A DNA stretch of 64,000 nucleotides, taken from assembly GCA_031181345.1 (NCBI GenBank), contig JAPSLC010000016.1, positions 23,923 to 87,922 of the forward strand. The letters run 5' to 3'. The stretch's first letter is position 1; each line of letters starts with the position of its first letter. Shown here one piece after another: positions 54,099 through 63,017 of this stretch. Source of the stretch: Cupriavidus sp. (GTDB lineage: Bacteria; Pseudomonadota; Gammaproteobacteria; Burkholderiales; Burkholderiaceae). The notes under the pieces were generated by a model that was given only the letters and a program-made list of their open reading frames with translations, did not search any database and was not told the DNA's origin. A program made the position numbers and the translations under genes.

Positions 54099-55098
54099 GG
54101 TCGGTTTCCTTGTTGGAATCGCTGTCTTGATGATTGAACATGCGCTGCACACGCAGCGCGTACTGGCCGTTCATCGTGCCGTAGCTGCACTGCATGACCG
54201 GCACGCCGTCGACCTTGCCGATCACGTTCTCGGGCAGCTCGATCGGCAGCACGTCGCCGGCGCGCAGCGCCAGCACTTCTGCCACGGTGCTGCGCAGATG
54301 CGCGAATTCGGCCACCAGTTCCACTTCCGCGGCGCGCAGCTGTTGCGACAGCTGCTGCAGCCAGCGCTTGTCGACCTCGACTTCATCCTGCAGCGGATTC
54401 ATCAGCAGATCGCGCACCGGCTCGATCATCGAGTACGGGAAGCAGACATGCAGCTGCCCGCCGACCGCGCCCAGCTCGATATGGAAGGCGGTGGTCACCA
54501 CGACCTCGTTGGGGATCGCGATGTTGGCGAATTTGGTGTGCATCTCCGAGCGAACGTATTCGAACTCGATCGGATGGACCGCCTGCCAGGCGTGGCCGTA
54601 GCTGGCCAACGCCAGATCCAGCATGCGGCGGATGATGCGTTGCTCGGTCTGGGTGAAGTCGCGGCCTTCGACGCGCGTATGGAAGCGCCCGTCGCCGCCG
54701 AACAGGTTGTCGACGACCAGGAACACCAGGTTCGGGTCGAACACGAACAGCGCGGTGCCCCGCAGCGGCTTCATGTGGACCAGATTCAGGTTGGTCGGCA
54801 CCGGCAGGTTGCGGACGAATTCGCCGTACTTCTCGATCCGGATCGAACCGACCGAGATATCCGCGCCGCGGCGGATGAAGTTGAACAGCGCCGTGCGCAG
54901 CTGGCGCGCAAAACGCTCGTTGATGATCTCCAGCGTATGCAGCCGGCCGCGGACGATCCGCTCCTGGGTCGCCAGGTTGTAGGGCCGCACGCCGTCTTCG
55001 GCGACCGGCGCGGTGGCCTCGGGCGTTTCGGCTTCTCCGGAGACGCCCTTGAGCAGCTCGTCTACTTCATCCTGCGAGAGGAACTTGTCGTAAGCCAT
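54091..55098 (-). CDS. fliM: Flagellar motor switch protein FliM
   Basis: A 335-residue C-ring protein that binds phosphorylated CheY. The N-terminal peptide FLSQDEVDELLKGV is the CheY-binding segment. A middle CheC-like domain (about 45-235) and a C-terminal SpoA domain (about 250-325) follow. Length is normal. An AGGA box lies before the ATG. It follows fliL by 141 bases, a longer gap than elsewhere in the operon. Confidence 0.97.
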   Translation of the reverse strand: MAYDKFLSQDEVDELLKGVSGEAETPEATAPVAEDGVRPYNLATQERIVRGRLHTLEIINERFARQLRTALFNFIRRGADISVGSIRIEKYGEFVRNLPVPTNLNLVHMKPLRGTALFVFDPNLVFLVVDNLFGGDGRFHTRVEGRDFTQTEQRIIRRMLDLALASYGHAWQAVHPIEFEYVRSEMHTKFANIAIPNEVVVTTAFHIELGAVGGQLHVCFPYSMIEPVRDLLMNPLQDEVEVDKRWLQQLSQQLRAAEVELVAEFAHLRSTVAEVLALRAGDVLPIELPENVIGKVDGVPVMQCSYGTMNGQYALRVQRMFNHQDSDSNKETDHD

Positions 55099-55239
55099 TT
55101 AGTGTCCTGCCCCAATGAACGACTGGATTAAAGAAGCGCCGCACGCACGCCGGCCTGGGCGCGCGCGAGGTGCGCATCGGCGGGCGAGAGTCGGGTGGTC
55201 GGCTTCATATCGGGTTGGCAAGCGGGGCAGGGCACGGGC

Positions 55240-55719
55240 TTACTGCACCACGAAGGAAGTGAACAGGACATCCACGATCTGTTGGCTCGGCAGCGCCGGT
55301 GCGAACGGCTTTGCCAGCGCCTGCTTGATTTCTTCGGCGAGCTTGTGCTTGCCCTCGACGGTCGACAGCTCCGGCGGCTGCTTGGCCGACAGCAACAGCA
55401 GAATGCGGCTGCGCGCCTCCGGCAGATATTCGGCGATGCGCGCCTGCGTCTGCGTGTCGGCCACCTTGACCGACAGGCCGGTGTGCAGGAAGCGGTCGCC
55501 GTCCTCGCCCTTCAGGTTGACGGTGAAGGCGTCGAGCGCAACGAAGATGGGCGCCGGAACCACGGGGGCGGCCGGCGCGGCGGGTGCGCGGTTGTTCAGC
55601 AGGCTGCCGAGGAAGAAACTTCCCGCGCCCAGCACGGCCGCGACCGCGACACCGGCGAGAATCAGCACCCCGCGCTTGCTGGAGCTGGGTGCCTGGGGAG
55701 TCGTGAGCGTTTTCGCCAT
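55240..55719 (-). CDS. fliL: Flagellar basal body protein FliL
   Basis: A 159-residue protein with a short cytoplasmic tail, one helix (about 19-40), an Ala/Pro linker and a periplasmic stomatin-like domain (about 60-159) ending IVDVLFTSFVVQ. It associates with the stator and supports torque. The ATG at 55719 is chosen because 13 residues upstream add nothing like the family. It opens the fliLMNOPQR operon and is divergent from the phytase-like gene; the 251-base gap shows no gene. Confidence 0.94.
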   Translation of the reverse strand: MAKTLTTPQAPSSSKRGVLILAGVAVAAVLGAGSFFLGSLLNNRAPAAPAAPVVPAPIFVALDAFTVNLKGEDGDRFLHTGLSVKVADTQTQARIAEYLPEARSRILLLLSAKQPPELSTVEGKHKLAEEIKQALAKPFAPALPSQQIVDVLFTSFVVQ

Positions 55720-55970
55720 GAGATGCCTGTATCGGAATGCCACGCCATTCTGGGTCAATCGGTGGCGAGCAATGGGCCGAAAAAAAGGGGGAAACCCGCT
55801 CAGCTTGGCCGTTTGAGTCGAGCGGGAGCGACCGTCGGCGGCAGCGGACGGTCATCTCATGGGTTAACGTTGGTGGGCGGCGGAACTTGAGCGAGATGCG
55901 GGCGGACTGTCATCGGCGGGTCATTGCGCGGCGCCAGACTCGCTGGATTTGGTCCCTGGAGAGCCCGCGA

Positions 55971-57206
55971 ATGCGCCGTCCTGCCGTCCGTTCTGCCGAT
56001 CCTTCCATTGAATCTGTCACCGCGCTCGGCGCCGATCGCCCGGGGATTGCGCCCGCCGGCGGTGCCGGGATCCGCGCACTGGGTCTCGCCGCACTGGTCA
56101 TGTCCGCGGCGTTGCTGGCCGCCTGCGGGGGCGACGACGACAACGACGACGGCCGGCGGCGCTCGGTCGGCGCGGTTCGCCTGATCGGCGAGCAGACGCT
56201 GCCCAACGACCTGCAGGTCGGCGGCACCACGGTGGGCGGCCTGTCCGGCATCGACTACGATCCCGCGGCCAATCTCTGGTATCTGGTTTCGGACGACCGC
56301 TCGGACAAGCAGCCCGCGCGCTTCTATACAGCACGCCTCAGCTATGACCTGGCCCGCCTGCAGCCGGTGCAGATCGCCAGCGTCGTGACGCTGCGCCAGG
56401 CCGACGGCAGCGCCTACCCCAACCGCACGGCCGGCGGCGTCGTGCCCGATCCCGAGGCAATCCGCTTCGATCCCTCGACCCGCAGCCTGTGGTGGACGAG
56501 CGAGGGCGACCGCGCGCTCGGCCTTGATCCCTTCGTCGCCCGGGCCGGCACGGACGGTGCGCTGGCCGGGACCTTTCCGCTGCCGGCCGCGTTCAGGATA
56601 TCGCCCAGGCAGGAAACCGGCTCGCGCAACAACGCGACGTTCGAGGGCCTGTCGCTGTCGGCCGACGGCAAGTCGCTGTGGGTCAGCATGGAAGGGCCGC
56701 TGTACCGGGACGGCGCGCTGCCGACGCCGTCCTCCGGCTCGGTCTCGCGGCTGCTGCGCTACGACCGCAACGGCAACGTGCTGGCGCAGTATGTCTATCC
56801 GCTCGACGCGATTCCGGCCGCGCCCGCCCCGGGGCGCAGCGCCGACAACGGCGTGACCGAGATCCTGGCGATCGACGATAACCGGCTGCTGACGCTGGAG
56901 CGCGCCGGCGTGCAGGACGCCGACGGCAGCTTCACCACCTATGTGCGGCTCTACGAGATCGATATTCGCGGCGCGACCGACGTGCGCAGCCTGGAGCGGC
57001 TCGCCGGCGCCAGCTACGTGCCGGTGCGGAAACGGCTGGTGCAGAACCTGAATACGCTCGGGCTGAAGACCGTCGACAACCTCGAAGGCATGGCCTGGGG
57101 CCCGAAGCTGCCCAATGGCCGCGACAGCCTGGTGCTGGTGTCGGACAACAACTTCAACGCGACGCAGATCACGCAGGTGCTGGCGTTCGAGGTGGTGCCG
57201 GAGTAA
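55971..57206 (+). CDS. Lipoprotein with esterase-like/phytase-like domain
   Basis: A 411-residue lipoprotein: lipobox LLAAC with Cys52, an Asp-rich tether, then a beta-propeller-like domain of the kind named esterase-like activity of phytase (about 75-408). Marks are VGGLSGIDYDPAANLWYLVSDDR, PDPEAIRFDPSTRSLWWTSEG, NNATFEGLSLSADGKSLWVSMEGPL and TVDNLEGMAWGPKLPNGRDSLVLVSDNNF. The family's reaction is not well defined. ATG 55971 has GGAGAG upstream. It stands alone. Confidence 0.88.
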   Translation: MRRPAVRSADPSIESVTALGADRPGIAPAGGAGIRALGLAALVMSAALLAACGGDDDNDDGRRRSVGAVRLIGEQTLPNDLQVGGTTVGGLSGIDYDPAANLWYLVSDDRSDKQPARFYTARLSYDLARLQPVQIASVVTLRQADGSAYPNRTAGGVVPDPEAIRFDPSTRSLWWTSEGDRALGLDPFVARAGTDGALAGTFPLPAAFRISPRQETGSRNNATFEGLSLSADGKSLWVSMEGPLYRDGALPTPSSGSVSRLLRYDRNGNVLAQYVYPLDAIPAAPAPGRSADNGVTEILAIDDNRLLTLERAGVQDADGSFTTYVRLYEIDIRGATDVRSLERLAGASYVPVRKRLVQNLNTLGLKTVDNLEGMAWGPKLPNGRDSLVLVSDNNFNATQITQVLAFEVVPE

Positions 57207-57256
57207 GGGCTGGGCGCCTGAGGGCCGTTCGACAGTCATCACACTGCCGACGAACC

Positions 57257-57330
57257 TTGTCGTCCCCGCGAAGGCGGGGACCCAGCGGCTTCCAGAGACG
57301 CTGGATTCCCGCTTCCGCGGGAACGACCTG
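57257..57330. repeat. REP-like double-hairpin repeat, copy 4
   Basis: GTCCCCGC/GCGGGGAC (loop GAAG) and a TTCCCGC/GCGGGAA hairpin (loop TTCC) face each other with CCCAGCG and CGCTGG inner borders and GTCGT/ACGAC outer edges, as in copies 1 and 2. It lies between two convergent genes. Confidence 0.8.
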
Positions 57331-57348
57331 ATGGTCAGTCAGGCGTCT

Positions 57349-57843
57349 TCAGCGACCGTATCCGTAACCGTCGTAGCCCCGGCCATCGTAGCGCTGGTCC
57401 GGATAGCCCTGCTGGTAGGCCGGCGGATAGCCGCGGCGATCCTCGCCGTATTGCCGCTGGCGCGCCGGCCCGTCGGCCCGGATGCGGGCGGCTCGGATCG
57501 GCCCAGCGGCTTCCAGCGGCCCATTGACGATCAGGTCGCCCTGCACGCGCAAGGGCCCGTGCACGGTCAGCGGGCCGTTGAAGGTGCGCTGCGGCGCCCC
57601 GCGCATCGACGGGCCGTCGTCGGTCTCGAACCATTGCCCGGTCACCGGCCCGCGTACCCGCACGCGGCCGTCGACCTCGACCGGCCCCTGCACGGTCACC
57701 GGCCCGTTGACGACCAGCGTGCCGGCCACCGTCATCGGGCCGGATTCGACCGGCTGCGCCTGGACTTGCGCGGCCAGCATCGTCGCGCCGCACATGGCCA
57801 TGAAGGCCAGCCCTCGGCGCAGGGCAAAAATCGCTGCATTCAC
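57349..57843 (-). CDS. Exported protein built from short GP-V repeats
   Basis: A 164-residue protein with a signal peptide (about 1-29) followed by about twelve irregular six-residue units of the type GP-hydrophobic-x-V-x (for example VNGPVTVQGPVEVDGRVRVRG), a pattern that would wind into a small beta-helix, like bactofilin-type polymer domains. The last 35 residues are rich in Tyr, Gly, Arg and Gln. The start is GTG at 57843 with GGGAG nine bases upstream. I know no named function. It is divergent from acnB. Confidence 0.7.
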   Translation of the reverse strand: MNAAIFALRRGLAFMAMCGATMLAAQVQAQPVESGPMTVAGTLVVNGPVTVQGPVEVDGRVRVRGPVTGQWFETDDGPSMRGAPQRTFNGPLTVHGPLRVQGDLIVNGPLEAAGPIRAARIRADGPARQRQYGEDRRGYPPAYQQGYPDQRYDGRGYDGYGYGR

Positions 57844-57983
57844 ACCGTTCTCCCATGATTCGGCAGCCTCCGTTGTACTCCTGCCGATCCCGGCCGTGGC
57901 CCGCCGTTTCCCTTTGTTGCCAACGACTTACGGCCGTTACACCCGGTAACGCCGCGGCACTGTTGCGCGCCCGTCAAACCTAG

Positions 57984-58004
57984 GTCTTATATAAGATATA
58001 AGAC
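57984..58004. promoter_or_regulatory. Perfect 9+9 palindrome upstream of acnB
   Basis: GTCTTATAT and ATATAAGAC flank AAG, 79 bases before the acnB ATG. A second pair, GTCAAAC (57973-57979) and GTTTGAC (58005-58011), surrounds it. The AT-rich core in GC-rich DNA and the symmetry mark a strong operator for a dimeric regulator, perhaps a GntR-type controller of the TCA cycle. Confidence 0.7.
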
Positions 58005-58082
58005 GTTTGACCGAGGACCGGCGTTGAGCGTACAATCGCGACCACAACGGTGTTTCTTAACCCTATTACCCCGCAGGCTCCC

Positions 58083-60674
58083 ATGCTCGAAAACTATCGC
58101 GCCCATGTCGCCGAACGCGCCGCGCTTGGCATTCCTCCGCTGCCGCTGTCCGCGCAGCAGACCGCCGAACTGATCGAACTGCTGAAGAACCCGCCGGCCG
58201 GCGGAGAGCAGACCCTGCTGGAACTGATCACCTACCGCGTGCCCGCCGGCGTCGACGACGCCGCCAAGGTCAAGGCCTCGTACCTGGCCGCCGTCGCCCT
58301 GGGCAAGGAAAGCTGCGCGCTGATCAACCGCGCGCGCGCCACCGAACTGCTCGGCACGATGCTCGGCGGCTACAACATCTCGCCGCTGATCGAACTGCTG
58401 GACGACGCCGAGGTCGGCACCGTCGCCGCCGACGCGCTGAAGAAGACCCTGCTGATGTTCGACGCCTTCCACGACGTCAAGGAAAAGGCCGACAAGGGCA
58501 ACGCCAACGCGCGCGCCGTGCTGCAAAGCTGGGCCGACGCCGAATGGTTTACCAGCCGTCCGGAAGTCCCGCAAAGCCTGACCGTGACCGTGTTCAAGGT
58601 CCCGGGCGAAACCAATACCGACGACCTGTCGCCGGCCCCGGACGCCACCACCCGCCCCGACATCCCGCTGCACGCGCTGGCGATGCTGAAGAACAAGCGC
58701 GAAGGCGCCGCGTTCCAGCCCGAGGAAGACGGCAAGCGCGGTCCGGTCAAGTTCATCGAAGCACTGAAGGAAAAGGGCCACCTGGTCGCCTACGTCGGCG
58801 ACGTGGTCGGTACCGGCTCGAGCCGCAAGTCCGCCACCAACTCGGTGCTGTGGTTCACCGGCGAAGACATCCCCTTCGTGCCGAACAAGCGCTTCGGCGG
58901 CGTGTGCTTGGGCGGCAAGATCGCCCCGATCTTCTACAACACGATGGAAGACGCCGGCGCGCTGCCGATCGAGCTCGACGTGTCGAAGATGGAAATGGGC
59001 GACGTGATCGAACTGCGTCCCTATGAAGGCAAGGCGCTGAAGAACGGCGAAGTCATCGCCGAATTCCAGGTCAAGTCGGAAGTGCTGTTCGACGAAGTGC
59101 GCGCCGGCGGCCGCATTCCGCTGATCATCGGCCGCGGCCTGACCGCCAAGGCGCGCGAAGCCCTGGGCCTGCCGCCGTCGACGCTGTTCCGCCTGCCGCA
59201 GAACCCGGCCGACACCGGCAAGGGTTACACGCTGGCGCAAAAGATGGTCGGCCGCGCCTGCGGCCTGCCGGAAGGCAAGGGCATCCGCCCGGGCACCTAC
59301 TGCGAACCGAAGATGACCTCGGTCGGCTCCCAGGACACCACCGGTCCGATGACCCGCGACGAGCTGAAGGACCTGGCTTGCCTCGGCTTCTCGGCCGACC
59401 TGGTGATGCAGTCGTTCTGCCACACCGCCGCCTATCCGAAGCCGGTCGACGTCAAGACGCACCACACGCTGCCGCAATTCATCAGCACCCGCGGCGGCAT
59501 CTCGCTGCGCCCGGGCGACGGCGTCATCCACTCGTGGCTGAACCGCATGCTGCTGCCCGACACCGTTGGCACCGGCGGCGACTCGCACACCCGCTTCCCG
59601 ATCGGCATCAGCTTCCCGGCCGGCTCGGGTCTGGTGGCGTTTGCCGCCGCCACCGGCGTGATGCCGCTGGACATGCCGGAATCGGTGCTGGTCCGCTTCA
59701 AGGGCAAGATGCAGCCGGGCGTCACGCTGCGTGACCTGGTGAACGCGATTCCGCTGTACGCGATCAAGCAAGGCATGCTGACCGTCGCCAAGCAGGGCAA
59801 GAAGAACATCTTCTCGGGCCGCATCCTGGAAATCGAAGGCCTGCCCGACCTGAAGGTCGAGCAAGCGTTCGAACTGTCCGACGCCTCGGCCGAACGCTCG
59901 GCCGCCGGCTGCACGGTGCGCCTGAACAAGGAACCGATCATCGAATACATCAACAGCAACATCACGCTGCTGAAGTGGATGATCGCCGAGGGCTACCAGG
60001 ACGCCCGCAGCCTGTCGCGCCGCATCAAGGCGATGGAAGCCTGGCTGGCCGATCCGAAGCTGCTCGAGCCGGACGCCGACGCCGAATACGCCGCCGTGAT
60101 CGAGATCGACCTGGCCGACGTGCACGAGCCGATCGTCGCCTGCCCGAACGACCCGGACGACGTGAAGACGCTGTCGGATGTTGCCGGCGCCAAGATCGAC
60201 GAAGTGTTCATCGGCAGCTGCATGACCAACATCGGCCACTTCCGTGCCGCGTCGAAGCTGCTGGAAGGCAAGCGCGACATCCCGGTCAAGCTGTGGGTCG
60301 CCCCGCCGACCAAGATGGACCAGAAGCAACTGACCGAGGAAGGCCACTACGGCGTGTTCGGCACCGCCGGCGCGCGTACCGAAATGCCCGGCTGCTCGCT
60401 GTGCATGGGCAACCAGGCACAGGTGCGCGAAGGCGCGACCGTGATGTCGACCTCGACCCGCAACTTCCCGAACCGCCTGGGCAAGAACACCAACGTGTAT
60501 CTCGGCTCGGCGGAACTGGCCGCGATCTGCTCGCGCCTCGGCCGTATTCCGAACAAGGAGGAGTACATGGCCGACATGGGCGTGCTGAACGCCAATGGCG
60601 ACAAGATCTACCGCTACATGAACTTCGACCAGATCGAGGATTTCAAGGGCGTGGCGGATACGGTGACGGTTTGA
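58083..60674 (+). CDS. acnB: Aconitate hydratase B
   Basis: An 863-residue enzyme of the TCA cycle (citrate to isocitrate), which in related bacteria also serves the 2-methylcitrate pathway. The N-terminal HEAT-like domain (about 1-160) and swivel domain (about 165-385) mark it as AcnB rather than AcnA. The 4Fe-4S cysteines are in [13 protein letters not shown] and [23 protein letters not shown] is an active-site motif. The ATG at 58083 matches the family start ([13 protein letters not shown]). A palindromic operator lies upstream and an intrinsic terminator downstream. The gene stands alone. Confidence 0.98.
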   Translation: MLENYRAHVAERAALGIPPLPLSAQQTAELIELLKNPPAGGEQTLLELITYRVPAGVDDAAKVKASYLAAVALGKESCALINRARATELLGTMLGGYNISPLIELLDDAEVGTVAADALKKTLLMFDAFHDVKEKADKGNANARAVLQSWADAEWFTSRPEVPQSLTVTVFKVPGETNTDDLSPAPDATTRPDIPLHALAMLKNKREGAAFQPEEDGKRGPVKFIEALKEKGHLVAYVGDVVGTGSSRKSATNSVLWFTGEDIPFVPNKRFGGVCLGGKIAPIFYNTMEDAGALPIELDVSKMEMGDVIELRPYEGKALKNGEVIAEFQVKSEVLFDEVRAGGRIPLIIGRGLTAKAREALGLPPSTLFRLPQNPADTGKGYTLAQKMVGRACGLPEGKGIRPGTYCEPKMTSVGSQDTTGPMTRDELKDLACLGFSADLVMQSFCHTAAYPKPVDVKTHHTLPQFISTRGGISLRPGDGVIHSWLNRMLLPDTVGTGGDSHTRFPIGISFPAGSGLVAFAAATGVMPLDMPESVLVRFKGKMQPGVTLRDLVNAIPLYAIKQGMLTVAKQGKKNIFSGRILEIEGLPDLKVEQAFELSDASAERSAAGCTVRLNKEPIIEYINSNITLLKWMIAEGYQDARSLSRRIKAMEAWLADPKLLEPDADAEYAAVIEIDLADVHEPIVACPNDPDDVKTLSDVAGAKIDEVFIGSCMTNIGHFRAASKLLEGKRDIPVKLWVAPPTKMDQKQLTEEGHYGVFGTAGARTEMPGCSLCMGNQAQVREGATVMSTSTRNFPNRLGKNTNVYLGSAELAAICSRLGRIPNKEEYMADMGVLNANGDKIYRYMNFDQIEDFKGVADTVTV

Positions 60675-60776
60675 TAGCGGGTGTTTGATTTGGTCGTTGG
60701 GGTTTGAGGTTTGTGTGTTCTTTGCCTTGAGCCCTTGGGACTGAGCTGAACTGCTTTTGAATTTGTTGCTGTTGGA

Positions 60777-60810
60777 AAGCCTCGGGGGCGGGAGTCTCCG
60801 GGGCTTTTTT
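60777..60810 (+). terminator. Intrinsic terminator after acnB
   Basis: AAGCCTCGG and CCGGGGCTT form a 9-bp stem with one G-T pair, followed by six Ts. It lies about 100 bases after the acnB stop. The remaining gap up to 60983 is AT-richer and shows no gene. Confidence 0.85.
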
Positions 60811-60983
60811 ATCGAGATTTAATGCCGATAACCAATAAGGAAGCCGGCCACCTCTCTACGCGCATCGTTGTCTGAAACTATGTGCAAAAAGCTACAGGCC
60901 AGCCCGTGTGGAAGTAAGGTGCATTACTGTATGAGGCCATCAACTTCAAATAAATAGCATGGCTTCCGGACAAAAAGATTGAT

Positions 60984-61913
60984 ATGACCCTGAGCTACCG
61001 CCTTTTTACGGAACCGGATCTCGATTTCAATACACCCATCTACCGATTTGTTCCGTGGCGCTGGCTTCGGGATCTGCTTATAGATGGCAATTTGACGTTG
61101 GTTCGCCCAGAGAATTGGGATGATCCCTACGAGTTGATTCATCGCCCTGTCCAAGTGAGAATTGTCGACGGAAGTGGCGCCCGGGCTCAGAAGGTGCTCG
61201 ACGCCAGCGGCTTTGAAGTGTTCTCGCAGTCTTGGACTACCAAAAACATGGCGGACACGATGCTGCGGGCATACTCGAAGCTTTCACGTGAAGAGGATGG
61301 GATTGAGCCCTTTGACCCAGCATCTCACGCAAACGAGGCGGTCCAGATATCCACCACCGTGGGTAAGCTCCATGACACCATTGCTCATGGCCTACAACAT
61401 TCGTCTTGGTTCGAGCGCCTCTACGTGGGAAGGGTGAAGTATTTGTCCGAGGACGCTCTTGCTAACCGCGTTGTCGCAACTTATGCCCACGGACCGGATG
61501 TGGGGAAAGACCCCGCATGCGTCGCCTCGCTTCTTTTAGTGAAGCGAGATGCGTACGAGGCGGAGCAAGAAATTCGTCCTATCGTCCTGCTTAATGAGGC
61601 AGGGAGAGATCTTACGGTGTTGAAGGTAAAGATCGATCCGCAAGTTTTGATTGATTCGATAACGATTGATCCGAGAGTAAGGAGTCGCAAAGTCAGCGGT
61701 CTTGGAATGCGCGCCTATCAAGACCGGTTCGCTTTACTGCGCGAATGGGGTTTTGCAACAAAAATTTGCGAGTCACACCTGTATTCGGCTTCTCCGATGT
61801 TTGAAGCAATTTTGGAGCTTGATTCGCCAAAATGTGCTTTGTCAAGGGAGTCAAAGGCGCGTTGGCGTATCTTCTTGGAGCAGCATCAAATCCCTACAGG
61901 CCTGTTAAGTTAG
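60984..61913 (+). CDS. DUF2971 protein in low-GC context
   Basis: A 309-residue protein of the DUF2971 family, whose function is not known. The family opening is visible: YRFVPWRWLRDLLIDGNLTLVRPENWDDPYE near residues 20-50 (the WDDPYE part is the most conserved), with a later VGRVKYLSED, KRDAYEAEQEIRPIVL and ITIDPRV. There are no signal peptide or membrane helices. Base composition is near 50% GC with codons such as TTT, AAA and TTA that neighbours avoid, so recent transfer is likely. It lies just after the acnB terminator, alone. The ATG has no clear ribosome-binding site. Confidence 0.8.
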   Translation: MTLSYRLFTEPDLDFNTPIYRFVPWRWLRDLLIDGNLTLVRPENWDDPYELIHRPVQVRIVDGSGARAQKVLDASGFEVFSQSWTTKNMADTMLRAYSKLSREEDGIEPFDPASHANEAVQISTTVGKLHDTIAHGLQHSSWFERLYVGRVKYLSEDALANRVVATYAHGPDVGKDPACVASLLLVKRDAYEAEQEIRPIVLLNEAGRDLTVLKVKIDPQVLIDSITIDPRVRSRKVSGLGMRAYQDRFALLREWGFATKICESHLYSASPMFEAILELDSPKCALSRESKARWRIFLEQHQIPTGLLS

Positions 61914-62372
61914 ACCCAACCCTTATTGGCAAGACGACGGCTCGCCACCCCCTTTCTCAATGGCGGTTGTAGTGGCCGTTGCATTTTTCTCGTCGGCTGT
62001 GGCACGGGCGAGTTCGAGGGAGCCGTCGAGTGGTGAGCGAATTAGGATTGCAATGTGCACTGTGTAGATCGACGTACTCCCCTACTCGATGTCCTTGTGT
62101 TGGCAGGCGAAGATCGCGGCGACCGTGCCGATCCTACTACGACCGGCAAATACCAGATCATGGTCCGATGTCTGGGGTTTGCCCGTTTGCTCCAAATGGC
62201 CTACCTATGGGGCTGTCTTCTACTCGCCGGCAAGGGCTCGGAGCACACCCAATAGGAGCAATACACCTACCGCAGTTGGGTACAAATATTCCCCGCCGAA
62301 AATACAATCCATACGCCTTCTGACAAGGCAATAAATACAGAACGAATAAAAACAGACCTCGGGGGGTCGTCT
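61914..62372. other. Gene-free stretch, possible decayed DNA
   Basis: These 459 bases carry several overlapping short reading frames with unlike compositions on both strands, none with a ribosome-binding site or recognisable product. GC is lower than in the surrounding genome. Its last 70 bases are AT-rich (AATACAGAACGAATAAAAAC) and probably hold the promoter of the Sel1 lipoprotein gene. Confidence 0.5.
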
Positions 62373-62966
62373 ATGCGTCTTCTTGTTCCATTGCTATTGG
62401 CCACGACTGTCGGCTTTGCCGGATGCGCGCAAACGCCTGAAGAACAGTTGGCGCCGCGGTCTTCCACGGTGCGTCTGTGCGACGGAAACACCTGCAGCGA
62501 GCAGGATCGACGCGTAGCGACAGCGCAACTCGCCTCAAACGAAGCCGATCCGCGTATGCAGGCATTGGCCAAGGTGGCCGAGAAGAATCCGGACGCCGCC
62601 TATGACCTGGGTCTGCGTCTGCTGCGTGGCGACGGCGTCGAGCGCAACAGCTATCAAGCGCTGGAATGGCTGCGCAAGGCCGGCGATAACGGTCATACGC
62701 AAGCGCAACTGGCGCTGGGTCGAATTTATCTGATGGGCTTTGAGGAAATGGGTTCGGACCCTGCCGAAGCCGAGGCTTGGCTGATGCGAGCCGCAGCCAA
62801 GGGTAGCAAGGAAGCCAAGGATTTGATTCCGCAGGCTCAGGCTGCCAAGCAAGACGAACAGAGCGCGTACCGGGTCCGCGAGGCATATCGCACTTCCTGG
62901 GTCGCCTGGTACAGCAGCTATCCGTATTACTGGGTATGGGGCCCATCCGGCTGGTATCACCGCTAA
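62373..62966 (+). CDS. Sel1-repeat lipoprotein
   Basis: A 197-residue lipoprotein: signal peptide with lipobox FAGC (Cys18), a polar region with two cysteines (LCDGNTCSE), then two Sel1-type helical repeats (about 70-105 and 106-142: AAYDLGLRLLRGDGVERNSYQALEWLRKAGDNGHTQAQLALGR is the pattern, with QAQLALGRIYLMG and AEAWLMRAAAKG the clearest). The C-terminus is rich in Trp and Tyr (WVAWYSSYPYYWVWG). Such proteins act as scaffolds in the envelope. It is followed after 51 bases by another lipoprotein gene, probably the same operon. Confidence 0.85.
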   Translation: MRLLVPLLLATTVGFAGCAQTPEEQLAPRSSTVRLCDGNTCSEQDRRVATAQLASNEADPRMQALAKVAEKNPDAAYDLGLRLLRGDGVERNSYQALEWLRKAGDNGHTQAQLALGRIYLMGFEEMGSDPAEAEAWLMRAAAKGSKEAKDLIPQAQAAKQDEQSAYRVREAYRTSWVAWYSSYPYYWVWGPSGWYHR

Positions 62967-63017
62967 GCTTTCCCACCCGGATTTTTTCGTCAATTTCCTC
63001 GACAGGAACGCCCTATC

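Noticed and set aside
55737..55970. N-terminal extension of the phytase-like lipoprotein
   Set aside because: Starting there would bury the lipoprotein signal 78 residues inside the chain. The ATG at 55971 has a ribosome-binding site and a proper signal.
57987..60347. Long minus-strand open frame opposite acnB
   Set aside because: Composition is that of a complement of a GC-rich gene (many Val/Gly/Arg/His), and acnB on the plus strand is certain.
60984..61913. Idea that the DUF2971 islet is an integrated mobile element with attachment repeats
   Set aside because: I found no integrase, transposase, tRNA or matching direct repeats at its edges.
61979..62323. Overlapping short reading frames after the DUF2971 gene
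   Set aside because: They lack ribosome-binding sites, overlap each other in different frames, and resemble no known protein. Treated as gene-free DNA.
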